From Obscuribacter phosphatis_A (GTDB lineage: Bacteria > Cyanobacteriota > Vampirovibrionia > Obscuribacterales > Obscuribacteraceae): 64,000 nucleotides of DNA. The notes under the pieces are model-generated. The model was not told where the DNA came from, ran no database searches, and saw nothing but the letters and a program-made list of their open reading frames with translations. A program made the translations under genes and the position numbers. Within the stretch, counting starts at the first letter, position 1; every line of letters starts with the position of its first letter. The DNA lies in contig JAFLCK010000013.1 in assembly GCA_017303615.1 (NCBI GenBank), forward strand, positions 66,536 through 130,535. Reading direction: 5' to 3'. This document shows positions 1 to 7,894 of this stretch, in pieces.

Positions 1-321
1 GCGCAGCAAGATTATGGTGGCTATCCTGATTGTCGCCAAGACTTTATCAACAAGCTGGAAGCCGCACTGGTAAGCGGTCTAGATCGCAGGCTGGAAATCG
101 TTACGCCTTTGATGAATATGACCAAAAAAGAAACAGTGGAGCTTGCTCAAAGCTTGCCTGGCTGTCTTGATGCCTTGGCTTATTCCACCACTTGTTATGA
201 GGGGCACTTTCCGCCTTGTGGAAAGTGTCATTCTTGTGTTTTGCGTGCCAAGGGTTTTGCCGAAGCCGGTGTAAATGATCCTCTTTTGGAAAGAGCTGCA
301 GTTGCGATAAGTAAGGTGTAA
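1..321 (+). CDS. queC: 7-cyano-7-deazaguanine synthase QueC, C-terminal part
   Basis: The 5' end lies outside the window; an open frame runs from base 1 to the TAA at 319-321 (106 residues seen). QueC converts 7-carboxy-7-deazaguanine and ammonia, with ATP, to preQ0, the queuosine precursor. The visible part holds the family signature DYGGYPDCRQDF near its start and the zinc-binding cysteine cluster near the end (CGKCHSCVLRAKGF, plus an upstream Cys in TTCYEG). Four bases separate its stop from queD, and queE follows, so the three pathway genes form one operon. Identification rests on the motifs and on the neighbours. Confidence 0.93.
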   Translation, partial: AQQDYGGYPDCRQDFINKLEAALVSGLDRRLEIVTPLMNMTKKETVELAQSLPGCLDALAYSTTCYEGHFPPCGKCHSCVLRAKGFAEAGVNDPLLERAAVAISKV

Positions 322-325
322 GAAT

Positions 326-826
326 ATGGAACTGATTAGTCGTATGCAGTTTAATGAGAGCGAAGAGCGCCTGGCTCTCTCTACCGTTACAGCTTCGCGG
401 CGACTGCAGTTTTGCGCCGGTCATAGAGTTTATGGTCACGAAAGTAAGTGTGCCAATCTGCATGGTCATAATTATGTCGTCTTTTTGTATGCGCGCTCAG
501 AGAACGAACTGAACGGAGATGGACTTGATAGCCTGGGGCGCGTGGTAGATTTCGGGCAGCTTAAGTCGCTTTTTGCCCCTTGGATAGAAGACAATTGGGA
601 CCATGGCTTTATTGTTTCAAGAAATGATCTGGAAGCACAGCAAGCACTGAATATGATACCGGGGCAAAAATTGTTTGTCATGGACAGCAACCCCACGGCA
701 GAAAATATGGCTCGCTATATTTTGCTGGAACTGGCACCGCGTCTGCTTAAGGGCAGTGGTGTTCGTCTTACCAAAGTGGTGCTTTGGGAAACCGAGAACT
801 GCTTTGCCGAAGTGGAGTTGGTCTAG
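326..826 (+). CDS. queD: 6-carboxytetrahydropterin synthase QueD
   Basis: This 166-residue protein converts 7,8-dihydroneopterin triphosphate to 6-carboxy-5,6,7,8-tetrahydropterin in queuosine synthesis. The zinc-binding histidines and catalytic Cys are visible in FCAGHRVYGHESKCANLHGHNY, quoted here in part: FCAGHRVYGHESKC then NLHGHNY. A second conserved block is VVDFGQLK...DHGF, and the C-terminal VVLWETENCFAEV is also typical. Length is slightly above that of bacterial QueD because of about 25 extra N-terminal residues. The ATG at 326 is four bases after queC. The stop at 824-826 precedes the queE ATG by five bases, so the genes are cotranscribed. Confidence 0.94.
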   Translation: MELISRMQFNESEERLALSTVTASRRLQFCAGHRVYGHESKCANLHGHNYVVFLYARSENELNGDGLDSLGRVVDFGQLKSLFAPWIEDNWDHGFIVSRNDLEAQQALNMIPGQKLFVMDSNPTAENMARYILLELAPRLLKGSGVRLTKVVLWETENCFAEVELV

Positions 827-831
827 GTCGT

Positions 832-1521
832 ATGTTTGGAACCAATCCGGTCAGGGGGCAAGAAGCCGGAGACGGAAACAGTCTTTGGGTGCAGGAGATT
901 TTTTACACTCTGCAAGGCGAGGGACCTTTCACCGGTGAACCCTCGGTCTTTATTAGGCTGGGCGGCTGCAATCTTGCTTGTTATTTTTGCGACACCGACT
1001 TTGAATCGTCCACATGGCGCCCTACTCTTGCTGAGATATTCGATAAAGTGGCGGCTTTACAAGCTAAAGCTAAGCTGGTTGTTATCACCGGCGGCGAGCC
1101 CTTTCGTCAAAACATAGCGCCCTTGGTCGGCGGTCTTTTAGAGCGCGACTTTACTGTGCAGCTTGAGACCAATGGCACACTCTATCAAGACTTGCCGTGG
1201 TGTTCTGACTTGTTTGTGGTTTGCAGCCCCAAAACACCACTTTTAAATGAAAAGCTGGCGCTGCATATTGATGCCTATAAGTATCTAATAAAAGAGGGTG
1301 AGACTGATGAAAGAGATGGTCTGCCTTCTTTTTCGACCCGTCAGAGCGGCGCCCCCGGCGCCATTGCCAGACCCTTACCCGGCAAAAGCGTCTTTGTCAT
1401 GCCTCTAGACGAGCAAGACGAAGAACGTAATGTTCTCAATATCAAGGCGAGCATGAATGCCGCTCTTAAGTTTGGATATCGGCTAACATTGCAAACTCAC
1501 AAATATTTGGGGCTGCGCTGA
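832..1521 (+). CDS. queE: 7-carboxy-7-deazaguanine synthase QueE (radical SAM)
   Basis: QueE is the radical SAM enzyme that rearranges 6-carboxytetrahydropterin to 7-carboxy-7-deazaguanine. The iron-sulfur motif CNLACYFC (CX3CX2C) follows the N-terminal signature YTLQGEGPFTGEPSVFIRLGGC, here given as QGEGPFTGEPSVFIRLGG. The SAM-binding GGEP motif is in VVITGGEPF. I chose the ATG at 832 (229 residues). An upstream TTG at 784 lies inside queD and adds residues that do not look like the family. About 20 residues (near DERDGLPSFSTRQSGAPGA) look like a loop insertion. It is the last gene of the queCDE run; a hairpin-prone gap of 80 bases follows. Confidence 0.93.
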   Translation: MFGTNPVRGQEAGDGNSLWVQEIFYTLQGEGPFTGEPSVFIRLGGCNLACYFCDTDFESSTWRPTLAEIFDKVAALQAKAKLVVITGGEPFRQNIAPLVGGLLERDFTVQLETNGTLYQDLPWCSDLFVVCSPKTPLLNEKLALHIDAYKYLIKEGETDERDGLPSFSTRQSGAPGAIARPLPGKSVFVMPLDEQDEERNVLNIKASMNAALKFGYRLTLQTHKYLGLR

Positions 1522-1600
1522 ATGCTGTTTGCTAAAATTAGGCAAGTCGATAAAGACGGCTTTCTTATCGTCGAGAGCAGTACCGTCCAGAGCAGTACTA

Positions 1601-1999
1601 ATGAACACTACTGAGAACGCCAAAGAGGCGCAAAAGAGATCGAAGAAGTCAGGACTCTCCTTGCTTGTTGTCCTGGGTAGCTTGCTTATTTTCATTGCTA
1701 CTATTTCGATTGCATATTATGTTGGTTGGTCAAGCACTTGGGACAACTACCGCAAGCAGCCGCTCATAGGCGAAGCGCCGATTCAAATTCAGCTGGTTAA
1801 GGTCGTGAAGAATATTCCGGCCGGCGGCAAAATAGACTCTGACAATGTTGAAGAAGTGAGAGTGGTGATGCCCAAGGTCTATGGTGATTCTTTCGGATTT
1901 GCCGCCGACTGTATGGGCGGGCGCCTCAAGTGGAGTTTACGAAGAGGCGAGTATGTCTCAAGACATGACCTTCTGCCTGAAATGGGAGGAGATGAGTGA
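1601..1999 (+). CDS. SAF-domain membrane protein (CpaB-like), first copy
   Basis: A 132-residue protein with a charged N-terminus, one membrane helix (about residues 19-43, LLVVLGSLLIFIATISIAYY) and a periplasmic part that looks like a SAF/CpaB beta-clip domain (VVKNIPAGGKIDSDNV, then RRGEYVSRHDLL). SAF domains occur in CpaB/RcpC of Tad pili, in FlgA and in antifreeze-like proteins, so a role in an envelope assembly is possible but not shown. The ATG at 1601 is preferred to a TTG at 1529, which adds a non-conserved tail. Its stop overlaps the GTG start of the next gene (GTGA), and that gene is a distant paralogue. Function is inferred only from fold-like features. Confidence 0.6.
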   Translation: MNTTENAKEAQKRSKKSGLSLLVVLGSLLIFIATISIAYYVGWSSTWDNYRKQPLIGEAPIQIQLVKVVKNIPAGGKIDSDNVEEVRVVMPKVYGDSFGFAADCMGGRLKWSLRRGEYVSRHDLLPEMGGDE

Positions 2000-2400
2000 A
2001 CGACCAATCCGTGCAAAATAATGAGCAGGGCGCTGCCGTTGTAAAGGCTAAGACCTATAAGCCCTTTGCTTTGTACATGTTGCTTTTGCCCTTTATGGCC
2101 AGCTCGGGCTTTCTTGCTGGTAAAGAAATCGCCCAAGGCGAATACAATTCGCAGAAGATGGAAAAAATTAGCAAGCAGGTGCGGGTCGTTAAGCTAAAAG
2201 TTGATGTGCCACCGGCGGTAGTGCTAACCGAGGCGGTAGTCATGCCGGCGCAAAAGGCTGATGTAGTTTTTGAAGAAGTAGATATATTTGCCAATCGTGC
2301 CATCGGTGATGAAGTAACTAGCCTTAAGTCTATTGTCGGTAAAAAGACCAAGTATGGCTTGAATAAAGGACAAGTACTCGTGCAAAGAGATCTTGAGTAA
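1996..2400 (+). CDS. SAF-like membrane protein, second copy
   Basis: A 134-residue protein starting at GTG 1996, with a strong GGAGGA ribosome site just upstream and a four-base overlap with the preceding gene. It has one membrane helix (about residues 25-42, FALYMLLLPFMASSGFLAG) and a C-terminal SAF-like pattern ending KYGLNKGQVLVQRDLE, parallel to the end of its neighbour (RRGEYVSRHDLL). The tandem arrangement suggests two divergent subunits of one envelope structure. No enzymatic motif is visible. Confidence 0.55.
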   Translation: MNDQSVQNNEQGAAVVKAKTYKPFALYMLLLPFMASSGFLAGKEIAQGEYNSQKMEKISKQVRVVKLKVDVPPAVVLTEAVVMPAQKADVVFEEVDIFANRAIGDEVTSLKSIVGKKTKYGLNKGQVLVQRDLE

Positions 2401-2409
2401 GGGCATATA

Positions 2410-2793
2410 TTGTGGTTTAGGCTCTATTTCTATGTCAGTCTCACTGCTTATGCGGTGCAGTCTATTTATTGGATACTACGCCTTCTCTTTGGTTTGAACA
2501 GTTTCTTTTGGTTTGGCTTTATGCCTTATGTCTGGCTTGGGCTTTTGCTCTGGTCGGCACTGGCTTTGCTTGCCTTTTTGTTGAGCGGGCGGTTAAGGCG
2601 GGCGATGGCGCCTCTGGTTTTTATTTTGGGCACAGGCTTGGCTTTTGGCATAGAACAGTTGGGCGTATTGGCTGTCTTTTCCGATACTCTGCCGACATAC
2701 AATTTTGGTCTGCTTACCCCCTATCTAGAGCTGGCTGTGCTTTTCGGTTCGGCTTTCGCTTTATTTTTATTTGCCAAAGAGCCGGTTACTTAG
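2410..2793 (+). CDS. Small polytopic membrane protein, unknown
   Basis: A 127-residue, very hydrophobic protein with about four predicted membrane helices and basic residues (SGRLRRAMA) between helices 2 and 3. It starts at TTG 2410, with AAGGGC about seven bases upstream and only nine bases after the SAF-like gene, so it is probably in the same operon. I do not recognise a family. A membrane anchor or partner for the two SAF-like proteins is a guess from position only. Confidence 0.5.
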   Translation: MWFRLYFYVSLTAYAVQSIYWILRLLFGLNSFFWFGFMPYVWLGLLLWSALALLAFLLSGRLRRAMAPLVFILGTGLAFGIEQLGVLAVFSDTLPTYNFGLLTPYLELAVLFGSAFALFLFAKEPVT

Positions 2794-2872
2794 GGGCGCG
2801 GCGTTTACATTTCTTTTACGGGGGGCGGGCTAATCTAAGCCCATACCCCCACCAAAATAACGCGAGTTTTCT

Positions 2873-3892
2873 ATGACCAAAGCAAGCGCCGACCTGGTTG
2901 AGACGCAGAGCAAGCGTCCGCAAGATGCACTTATCGGTACGAATGTTGAAGGCGCCAATAAGAATGGTGCTTTGCAGACAGAAGCCGATAATTTGAGGTT
3001 TGCTAAGCCAAATGGCGATAAGGAAGCGCCAAAATTGGAGACGCGGGCTGAGGTCGCCGCCATTGAAAGCTCCCGAGTGCCTTCTGAGCAAGCAATCAAA
3101 ACATTCAAAACCGAGAACCTGGCTATGGAGAGAATCGGGGCTGAAATCTTTAGAGATAGCTCGGCTAGGCATTTAGCTCGACTGGAATCTAGAGACGGTC
3201 AGGGCGGCATTTCTAAAGTTGATATGGAGAAGTATTTGGCAGCTGCCAAGGCTTACAAGGGCGGCGACAAAGAAAGTCGTTATCCCAAAGATTTCGTGCG
3301 GGCGGTTGATACTTTGCGTCGCGGCTATGACAGCGCCGAACTGCAGCCTTACAAAGACGAAAAGGGTAATTTCAGCAAACAATCTTTTGGGCGCGGCATT
3401 TTTGACCGACGCGATCGCCTGGCTGAGCTTGAGAAACAGTCCGCAGATCAGAATGTTGCCAAAGCCCCAGATAAAGCTTCGGATAGAGCCCCAGATAAAG
3501 CGCCAGACAAAGCTCCAGATAAAGCGCCAGACAAAGCTTCGGATAAAGCCCCAGATAAAGCCCCAGATAAAGCCCCAGAAACTTTGGTGGCTCCTTCTGA
3601 GCAAAACTGGAACAGCAAAGGTTTGAAAGAAGCCTCGACGATTAAAGCCGGTGAGGGTCCTGCTGCTGCCGCCGACCGTATTCTTCAAGCCTTGGGCGGC
3701 GGCTTTTCACGCGCTCAGCATAAGCAGCTGACCCGCGCCTTGAAAAATCAGTATATAGATGACCATGGCGGCAAGAAAGATTCTATATTTGGATTGAAGG
3801 TTGGGCACAGTATGCTTGATTCGCAAGATTCGCTCAATAAAATTCTGGCGCGATTGAAAGATAAAGAGCTGATCGATAAGCTCAAGAGCTGA
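2873..3892 (+). CDS. Hydrophilic protein with APDK repeats, unknown
   Basis: A 339-residue charged protein without a signal peptide or membrane segment. Residues 1-195 are Lys/Glu/Ala rich and probably partly helical. Residues about 198-236 are a run of four-residue APDK/ASDK repeats, and residues 245-339 form a more ordered C-terminal part (AADRILQALGGGFSRAQH...LARLKDKELIDKLKS). The repeat separates two segments and looks like an expandable linker. It is followed by a clear terminator. I do not recognise the family. It could be a secreted or surface-structure component exported without a classical signal. Confidence 0.6.
   Translation: MTKASADLVETQSKRPQDALIGTNVEGANKNGALQTEADNLRFAKPNGDKEAPKLETRAEVAAIESSRVPSEQAIKTFKTENLAMERIGAEIFRDSSARHLARLESRDGQGGISKVDMEKYLAAAKAYKGGDKESRYPKDFVRAVDTLRRGYDSAELQPYKDEKGNFSKQSFGRGIFDRRDRLAELEKQSADQNVAKAPDKASDRAPDKAPDKAPDKAPDKASDKAPDKAPDKAPETLVAPSEQNWNSKGLKEASTIKAGEGPAAAADRILQALGGGFSRAQHKQLTRALKNQYIDDHGGKKDSIFGLKVGHSMLDSQDSLNKILARLKDKELIDKLKS
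3464..3579 (+). repeat. 12-bp in-frame tandem repeat coding APDK/ASDK
   Basis: About ten near-identical 12-bp units (GCCCCAGATAAA and variants with GCTTCGGATAAA) lie in tandem, in phase with codons, so copy-number change would only lengthen or shorten the linker. Confidence 0.9.
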
Positions 3893-3930
3893 TTGACAAG
3901 CTCATGGGCGGCTAAAACTAAGTTGTCTAA

Positions 3931-3958
3931 AAATCCCCGCAATGGGGATTTTTCTTTT
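3931..3958 (+). terminator. Rho-independent terminator after the APDK-repeat gene
   Basis: AAATCCCC, a short loop and GGGGATTT form a stem followed by TTTCTTTTT, 39 bases after the stop at 3892. Confidence 0.85.
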
Positions 3959-4025
3959 TGAATTGGGCTAGAACGTGATTTGCAACTCTCACGTCAGTTT
4001 CACGTGCTCGCGCTTAGATTAATAG

Positions 4026-4129
4026 CACAAAGAGCTGAGGCGCAAACGCAGCAAAATTGAAGCCTTTTCGTGGGGAGGTAGAGATTCGCGTCCGGTAGTT
4101 CGAAAGAGCTATCGGGCACGATTCTTTTT
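4026..4129 (+). ncRNA. Putative small structured RNA, copy 1
   Basis: About 104 bases that recur 187 bases downstream (copy 2 at 4213-4312). The 5' half (CACAAAGAGCTGAGGC, then CGCAGCAAAATTGAA) and the middle (TTTCGTGGGGAGGTAGAG) are nearly identical between copies. The 3' end folds into a long hairpin: 4090-4101 pairs with 4106-4117 around a GAAA tetraloop, extended below a mismatch by 4086-4088 with 4119-4121 and 4080-4084 with 4123-4127. It runs into TTTTT (4125-4129), like an intrinsic terminator. Several pairs are G-U only when read on this strand, which indicates plus-strand transcription. A common ATTAAT just upstream may be part of a promoter. No known RNA family was recognised. Confidence 0.6.
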
Positions 4130-4212
4130 GGAGCTAATTTGCACCAGAATTTTCCGAAAATTGTTTTGATCATTATCACGGGTTTTTCACTCAATCTTTC
4201 GTACATTAATGA

Positions 4213-4312
4213 CACAAAGAGCTGAGGCACAAGCGCAGCAAAATTGAATGATTTTCGTGGGGAGGTAGAGTTTCGCGCCTGATAGCTTCGGCTATTGGGC
4301 TCGATGCTTTTT
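4213..4312 (+). ncRNA. Putative small structured RNA, copy 2
   Basis: Second copy of the element at 4026-4129. The terminal hairpin is 4277-4286 with 4291-4300 around a TTCG tetraloop. It is extended by 4273-4275 with 4302-4304 and, after a conserved U-U mismatch, by 4267-4271 with 4306-4310, then a T run to 4312. Compared with copy 1, at least five stem positions differ and all still pair. One position changed on both sides, from A-U (4084/4123) to U-G (4271/4306). The T run ends one base before the stop codon of the opposing XRE gene, so the 3' ends of the two transcripts nearly meet or overlap. Confidence 0.6.
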
Positions 4313-4313
4313 A

Positions 4314-5027
4314 TCAAGCCTCGGCTGCGTCGAGGATTGATTCAATCTGGGCTTTCGATAACTGCTGCTCTCTCTGCATGCGCTCCCATTCAGCTAGCAT
4401 TTTTTTGTAACGGTCTAGAGTAGGCATGTAACTGTTAACTACCTTTGTTTCTGAATATCGAGAACCATCAGCTGTGAAAAACTTAGCAAAGCTTAGATAC
4501 TGAGATTCACTGTTACCGTCAAACCCTTGGAATTTAACCCGCTCTATATCTGCAGGGTTTGGTCTCTCACCAAGCGACCAAAGCAGCGCACGATGCATTT
4601 CCAGTATATCTAATGTTAGTTCAGCCACTTCAGTAGGCAATGCAGTCCAAAGTTTGTCAAAACACTCGTGATATAGCGATTCATATCCTCGGCGAAAGAT
4701 TTCTTCGAGATATTCGTAGTACCCAGCCTCATGCTTGTTATCTTTGTGCAGAGCCTTGAGTATGGCAAATTGATTGGCAAAATTGAGTCTTTCAACCTTA
4801 CTCAGAGTTGGCGATTTAGTGGACTGCATAGATTCATCCTCTAGAGAGAAAATTTGGGCAAGTGGCGTGTCTAGTTCGCGAGCGACTTTCATTGCTGTTT
4901 GCAGGCTCGGAGATTGCTTTTCTGTTTCGACCGCACTTAGTGCTTGCCTGCTAACGCCGAGACGCTCAGCGAGATCGATTTGGCTAATGCCCTTTCGTTC
5001 ACGCAACTGTTTGACTCTATTCTTCAT
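4314..5027 (-). CDS. XRE-family transcriptional regulator
   Basis: A 237-residue protein. Residues 1-65 form a Cro/CI-type helix-turn-helix (RKGISQIDLAERLGVSRQAL, then SAVETEKQSPSL), as in short bacterial regulators. The remaining 170 residues are a helical domain I do not recognise (FDKLWTALPTEVAELTLDILEMH...) that may bind a ligand or partner. The ATG at 5027 has AGAGGG upstream. A 15-bp palindrome 13 bases before the start suggests autoregulation. It is divergent from the Fic gene at 5210, and such XRE/Fic pairs can act as regulator and effector or as toxin-antitoxin-like units. It is longer than a simple antitoxin. Confidence 0.75.
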   Translation of the reverse strand: MKNRVKQLRERKGISQIDLAERLGVSRQALSAVETEKQSPSLQTAMKVARELDTPLAQIFSLEDESMQSTKSPTLSKVERLNFANQFAILKALHKDNKHEAGYYEYLEEIFRRGYESLYHECFDKLWTALPTEVAELTLDILEMHRALLWSLGERPNPADIERVKFQGFDGNSESQYLSFAKFFTADGSRYSETKVVNSYMPTLDRYKKMLAEWERMQREQQLSKAQIESILDAAEA

Positions 5028-5039
5028 AAATCCCTCTTG

Positions 5040-5054
5040 TCAATTAATAATTGA
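5040..5054. promoter_or_regulatory. Operator-like palindrome between XRE and Fic genes
   Basis: TCAATTA-A-TAATTGA is a perfect 7-bp inverted repeat around one base. A second TTGTCAATT half-site lies at 5066-5075. Both are in the divergent intergenic region next to the XRE start, so they are likely sites for that regulator (inference). Confidence 0.55.
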
Positions 5055-5209
5055 TTTCCTAGGATTTGTCAATTGTTCATTGCGCAGAGGAGTTCTATTG
5101 GAGGCTCCATAGTTCATATAGATGGCAGCATTGCGAAAAAAAACGTCCAGAATTGCTTTAAATCGCTTACAATCAATAGCAAAATTGACTGAATAAACTC
5201 GGACGAATT

Positions 5210-6256
5210 ATGTTTGAAAACCATCGAATTTCTATGCAATCAGTAAAGCTAATCGGTGAGTTAGACGAATTCAAAGGTTCCTGGCAATCGATATCTGCCA
5301 TAAGCCCAGAGCGGCTAGCAACCTTAAAGCATGTTGCAACTATTGAAAGTATTGGTTCTTCTACACGTATAGAGGGCTGTTCACTCTCAAACGCTGAGGT
5401 GGAAAAGGTTTTATCTGGACTAAGTACAACATCTTTAGCTTCCAGAGATGAGGAAGAAGTCGCTGGTTATAGAGATTTGATGGAGGCAATATTCAGTAAT
5501 TGGCAGAACATTCCTCTAACAGAAAATCATTTAAAGCAGCTCCATAAAACACTTCTGCAATATAGCGGGCGCGATGATCGCCACCGCGGAGAGTACAAGA
5601 AAATAAGCAATAACGTTGAGGCACGAGACGAAAATGGTCGCACCCTAGGCATCATCTTTGTCACTGCGAGCCCTTTTGAAACACCATTCAAAATGACTGC
5701 TCTTTTCGACTGGCTGAATACAGAAATTGAAAGAAAGGAGATTCATCCTCTCTTTATTGCTGCAGTGTTCAACGTTTGTTTCCTTGCTATACACCCATTT
5801 CAAGACGGTAATGGGCGTCTTTCTCGTTGCTTGACTACGCTTCTGCTCCTGAAGTTTGGTTATTTATATGTTCAGTACAGCTCACTTGAAAGTGTGATTG
5901 AAGACAATAAAGAGAATTACTATGCGGCGCTAAGACAGACTCAAACAACCCTAGAAACATCTGAGCCAAATTGGGAGCCCTGGCTAATTTTCTTTCTCAA
6001 GGCGATGCAAAAACAGAAGAATAAGCTGAAGGAAAAAATTGAACGAGCCCAAATATTGCAAGGCGATCTACCCCCTCTTTCAATCAAAATTTTGGAACTC
6101 GCACGTGAACAGGGCAGCGTTAAGTCATCAGACCTAGTCAGCCTAACAGGAGAAAGTCGCAGTACAGTTTTAGCAAGAGTAAACGATCTTGTCATGAATG
6201 GGAAGCTCAAAAGAAATGGCAAAGGACCAGCGACCTGGTATACGCTGCCTCGATGA
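5210..6256 (+). CDS. Fic-domain protein with N-terminal inhibitory motif
   Basis: A 348-residue Fic protein. These enzymes usually AMPylate (adenylylate) target proteins from ATP. The catalytic loop HPFQDGNGRLSR is intact (His195 to Arg203 core). The segment SSTRIEG (residues 50-56) fits the inhibitory motif S/T-x-x-x-E-G/N located before the Fic core, so this is an autoinhibited class II Fic. The C-terminal 70 residues look like a winged helix (SVKSSDLVSLTGESRSTVLA). The architecture matches widespread chromosomal Fic proteins. It is divergent from an XRE regulator and shares about 180 bp of regulatory DNA with it. The ATG at 5210 is the only sensible start. Confidence 0.88.
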   Translation: MFENHRISMQSVKLIGELDEFKGSWQSISAISPERLATLKHVATIESIGSSTRIEGCSLSNAEVEKVLSGLSTTSLASRDEEEVAGYRDLMEAIFSNWQNIPLTENHLKQLHKTLLQYSGRDDRHRGEYKKISNNVEARDENGRTLGIIFVTASPFETPFKMTALFDWLNTEIERKEIHPLFIAAVFNVCFLAIHPFQDGNGRLSRCLTTLLLLKFGYLYVQYSSLESVIEDNKENYYAALRQTQTTLETSEPNWEPWLIFFLKAMQKQKNKLKEKIERAQILQGDLPPLSIKILELAREQGSVKSSDLVSLTGESRSTVLARVNDLVMNGKLKRNGKGPATWYTLPR

Positions 6257-6633
6257 CTCTTTTGCGCTGTTTGCGTCATGCTATCTGTCCTTGGCGCCGG
6301 CATGTCTGAATACTTAGCTTTACGGCGACAATGAATAGTGCGTTTATGATGGCATTGCCACAGTTCAGTCAGATTTAGTTGGGGTGGTTGTTAGAATTGG
6401 TTATAGTGGTGTTGCATCTGGTGGCGTCGCCCGATTTCGTTTGAAACGGCGTCTTTTACTCGGAGTCCGCTCAAGAGGTGCTTTGCTTTGTTTCCGGGTA
6501 GACTTGAGAATCTTGTTTGACTTCAGTTTTCTCTAAGACATCCTGGATATTCGGCTGACATTTTCCGCCTTGATCTGAGTATGCCAGGTCTGTTGGATTG
6601 GTCAGAGAAAGGGTCTTGCCGTGATGACTGGGC
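6257..6633. other. Intergenic stretch without a supported gene
   Basis: About 380 bases between the Fic gene and the TonB-like gene, both of which end here. Open frames present lack family features and ribosome sites. I see no clear terminator or repeat; it may be decayed sequence. Confidence 0.4.
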
Positions 6634-7044
6634 TTACTTTCTGACCCTTGTCTGGTAGTGATGCAGAGTAATCTTCTTGTCAAAAATTACCAATACAGTT
6701 CTATCTGTAGGTGGAATATTGCATTCAGGGAAAGGTGCTGCTTTATTTAGTGAGTCAATAGCAGCCTGATCAATTTCTTTGTTTCCACTAGTTCCGGAAA
6801 TATTCAAATCGCCGAGTGTGCCATCTTTCCTTATGTAAAAGGTACAGCTAACTGGCTGGTTCCTTCCTGTGAGTTCAGAAATCTTCAGACCGCCTGCACT
6901 GATTATTCGATGCCTGCAAAGGTCTAGCCACTCCTTAAAATCCTCATCGGGCGGTGGCGAATTGGAAATTGCCGGGGACAAAGCTCCAACCCCAGTTATC
7001 GCAACGCCGATACAGGTTGATTGTAGAAAGGCTTTAAATTTCAT
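6634..7044 (-). CDS. Secreted TonB C-terminal-like domain protein
   Basis: A 136-residue protein with a signal peptide (about residues 1-25) and then one small domain of the TonB C-terminal type: CTFYIRKDGTLGDLNISGTSGN followed by a helix with DQAAIDSLNKAAPFP and a final strand (TVLVIFDKKITL); the first motif is quoted in two parts here as CTFYIRKDGTLGD and LNISGTSGN. In true TonB this domain contacts outer-membrane transporters, but short stand-alone versions are common in this phylum and of unknown role. There is no N-terminal membrane anchor or Pro-rich spacer. The gene stands alone, divergent from the next gene. Confidence 0.6.
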   Translation of the reverse strand: MKFKAFLQSTCIGVAITGVGALSPAISNSPPPDEDFKEWLDLCRHRIISAGGLKISELTGRNQPVSCTFYIRKDGTLGDLNISGTSGNKEIDQAAIDSLNKAAPFPECNIPPTDRTVLVIFDKKITLHHYQTRVRK

Positions 7045-7202
7045 TTTCTTCTCTTCTGCAATTGGTTATGGTGCTCGTTAAGCCCCATTTCGGCTGCTGA
7101 TACCTTAGTCATGTTTAGCTGGCTGGAGGTAGTGGTCTATCTTGTTAAGTTAAGCAGACGGACATTGCCGCGCATATAATTCCAAGGTGAAGCTAATCGA
7201 GG

Positions 7203-7754
7203 ATGGACTTATTGAAAATAATGAGAATTTGTTGTGTAGTGTCAGCAATCCTCCTAGATTCAAACGGGACTATGGCTAATTGCCCTCTACCAGACCCGGA
7301 AAAGGAAGATATTATCCTGTACAGAAACGGCTACACTGCTGTACTCGGTCCAGCAGAATCAGAATTGCCATTTTGTTTAAAGGTTTCAAGTGATGGAACA
7401 GGTTATTTGGTTGATTTGAAAGGTCTTCAAGCCGGCGAAAGTACTTTTGCGAGTTTCTCCTCTGAAGACTCAAACAGAAGCTGTGTTTGGAAATATTTAT
7501 CGAAGTCGGTCTGTGAAAGGAACTGGGGCAAGCTTAAGAAGCTGGAAGTAAAAGGAGCCCTGCCTGTTGATTTTGTCTCGTTTGATGTTCCGTCAGAGCG
7601 AATTGGAGAGAAAAACATCTACCATCTTGACTTGGTTTTCAACGAAAAGACCGGGCTTCCATTCATCTATAGAGTTCGCGGAATTGGTATAGACAATGCG
7701 AAGTTCATACAAGCACCAAGAGAGGAGAAGGAGCCGAGCCCTGTCTGCAAGTGA
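7203..7754 (+). CDS. Secreted hypothetical protein
   Basis: A 183-residue protein with a short hydrophobic N-terminus (residues 7-19), consistent with a signal peptide ending near TMANC. The mature part contains six or more cysteines, suggesting disulfides, and mixed beta-type sequence. No family was recognised. The ATG at 7203 has a GAGG ribosome site just upstream, and an in-frame ATG six codons later is an alternative. No operon partner. Confidence 0.5.
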   Translation: MDLLKIMRICCVVSAILLDSNGTMANCPLPDPEKEDIILYRNGYTAVLGPAESELPFCLKVSSDGTGYLVDLKGLQAGESTFASFSSEDSNRSCVWKYLSKSVCERNWGKLKKLEVKGALPVDFVSFDVPSERIGEKNIYHLDLVFNEKTGLPFIYRVRGIGIDNAKFIQAPREEKEPSPVCK

Positions 7755-7894
7755 AGTAATCGATTCAGTCGGACTGACTTGTAAGGACCGTGGCATTTAG
7801 GTTGTGCGTTAGTGCAGACTCCCATAGTCTTAGAAGTTGTTTGACCAGCCGGCAGCGCCCTAAGCCAGGAGGCTGGCTTTCATGGGGTAAACTT

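Noticed and set aside
6471..6683. 70-residue minus-strand frame downstream of the TonB-like gene
   Set aside because: No start signal, overlaps the real gene in another frame, and has no recognisable feature.
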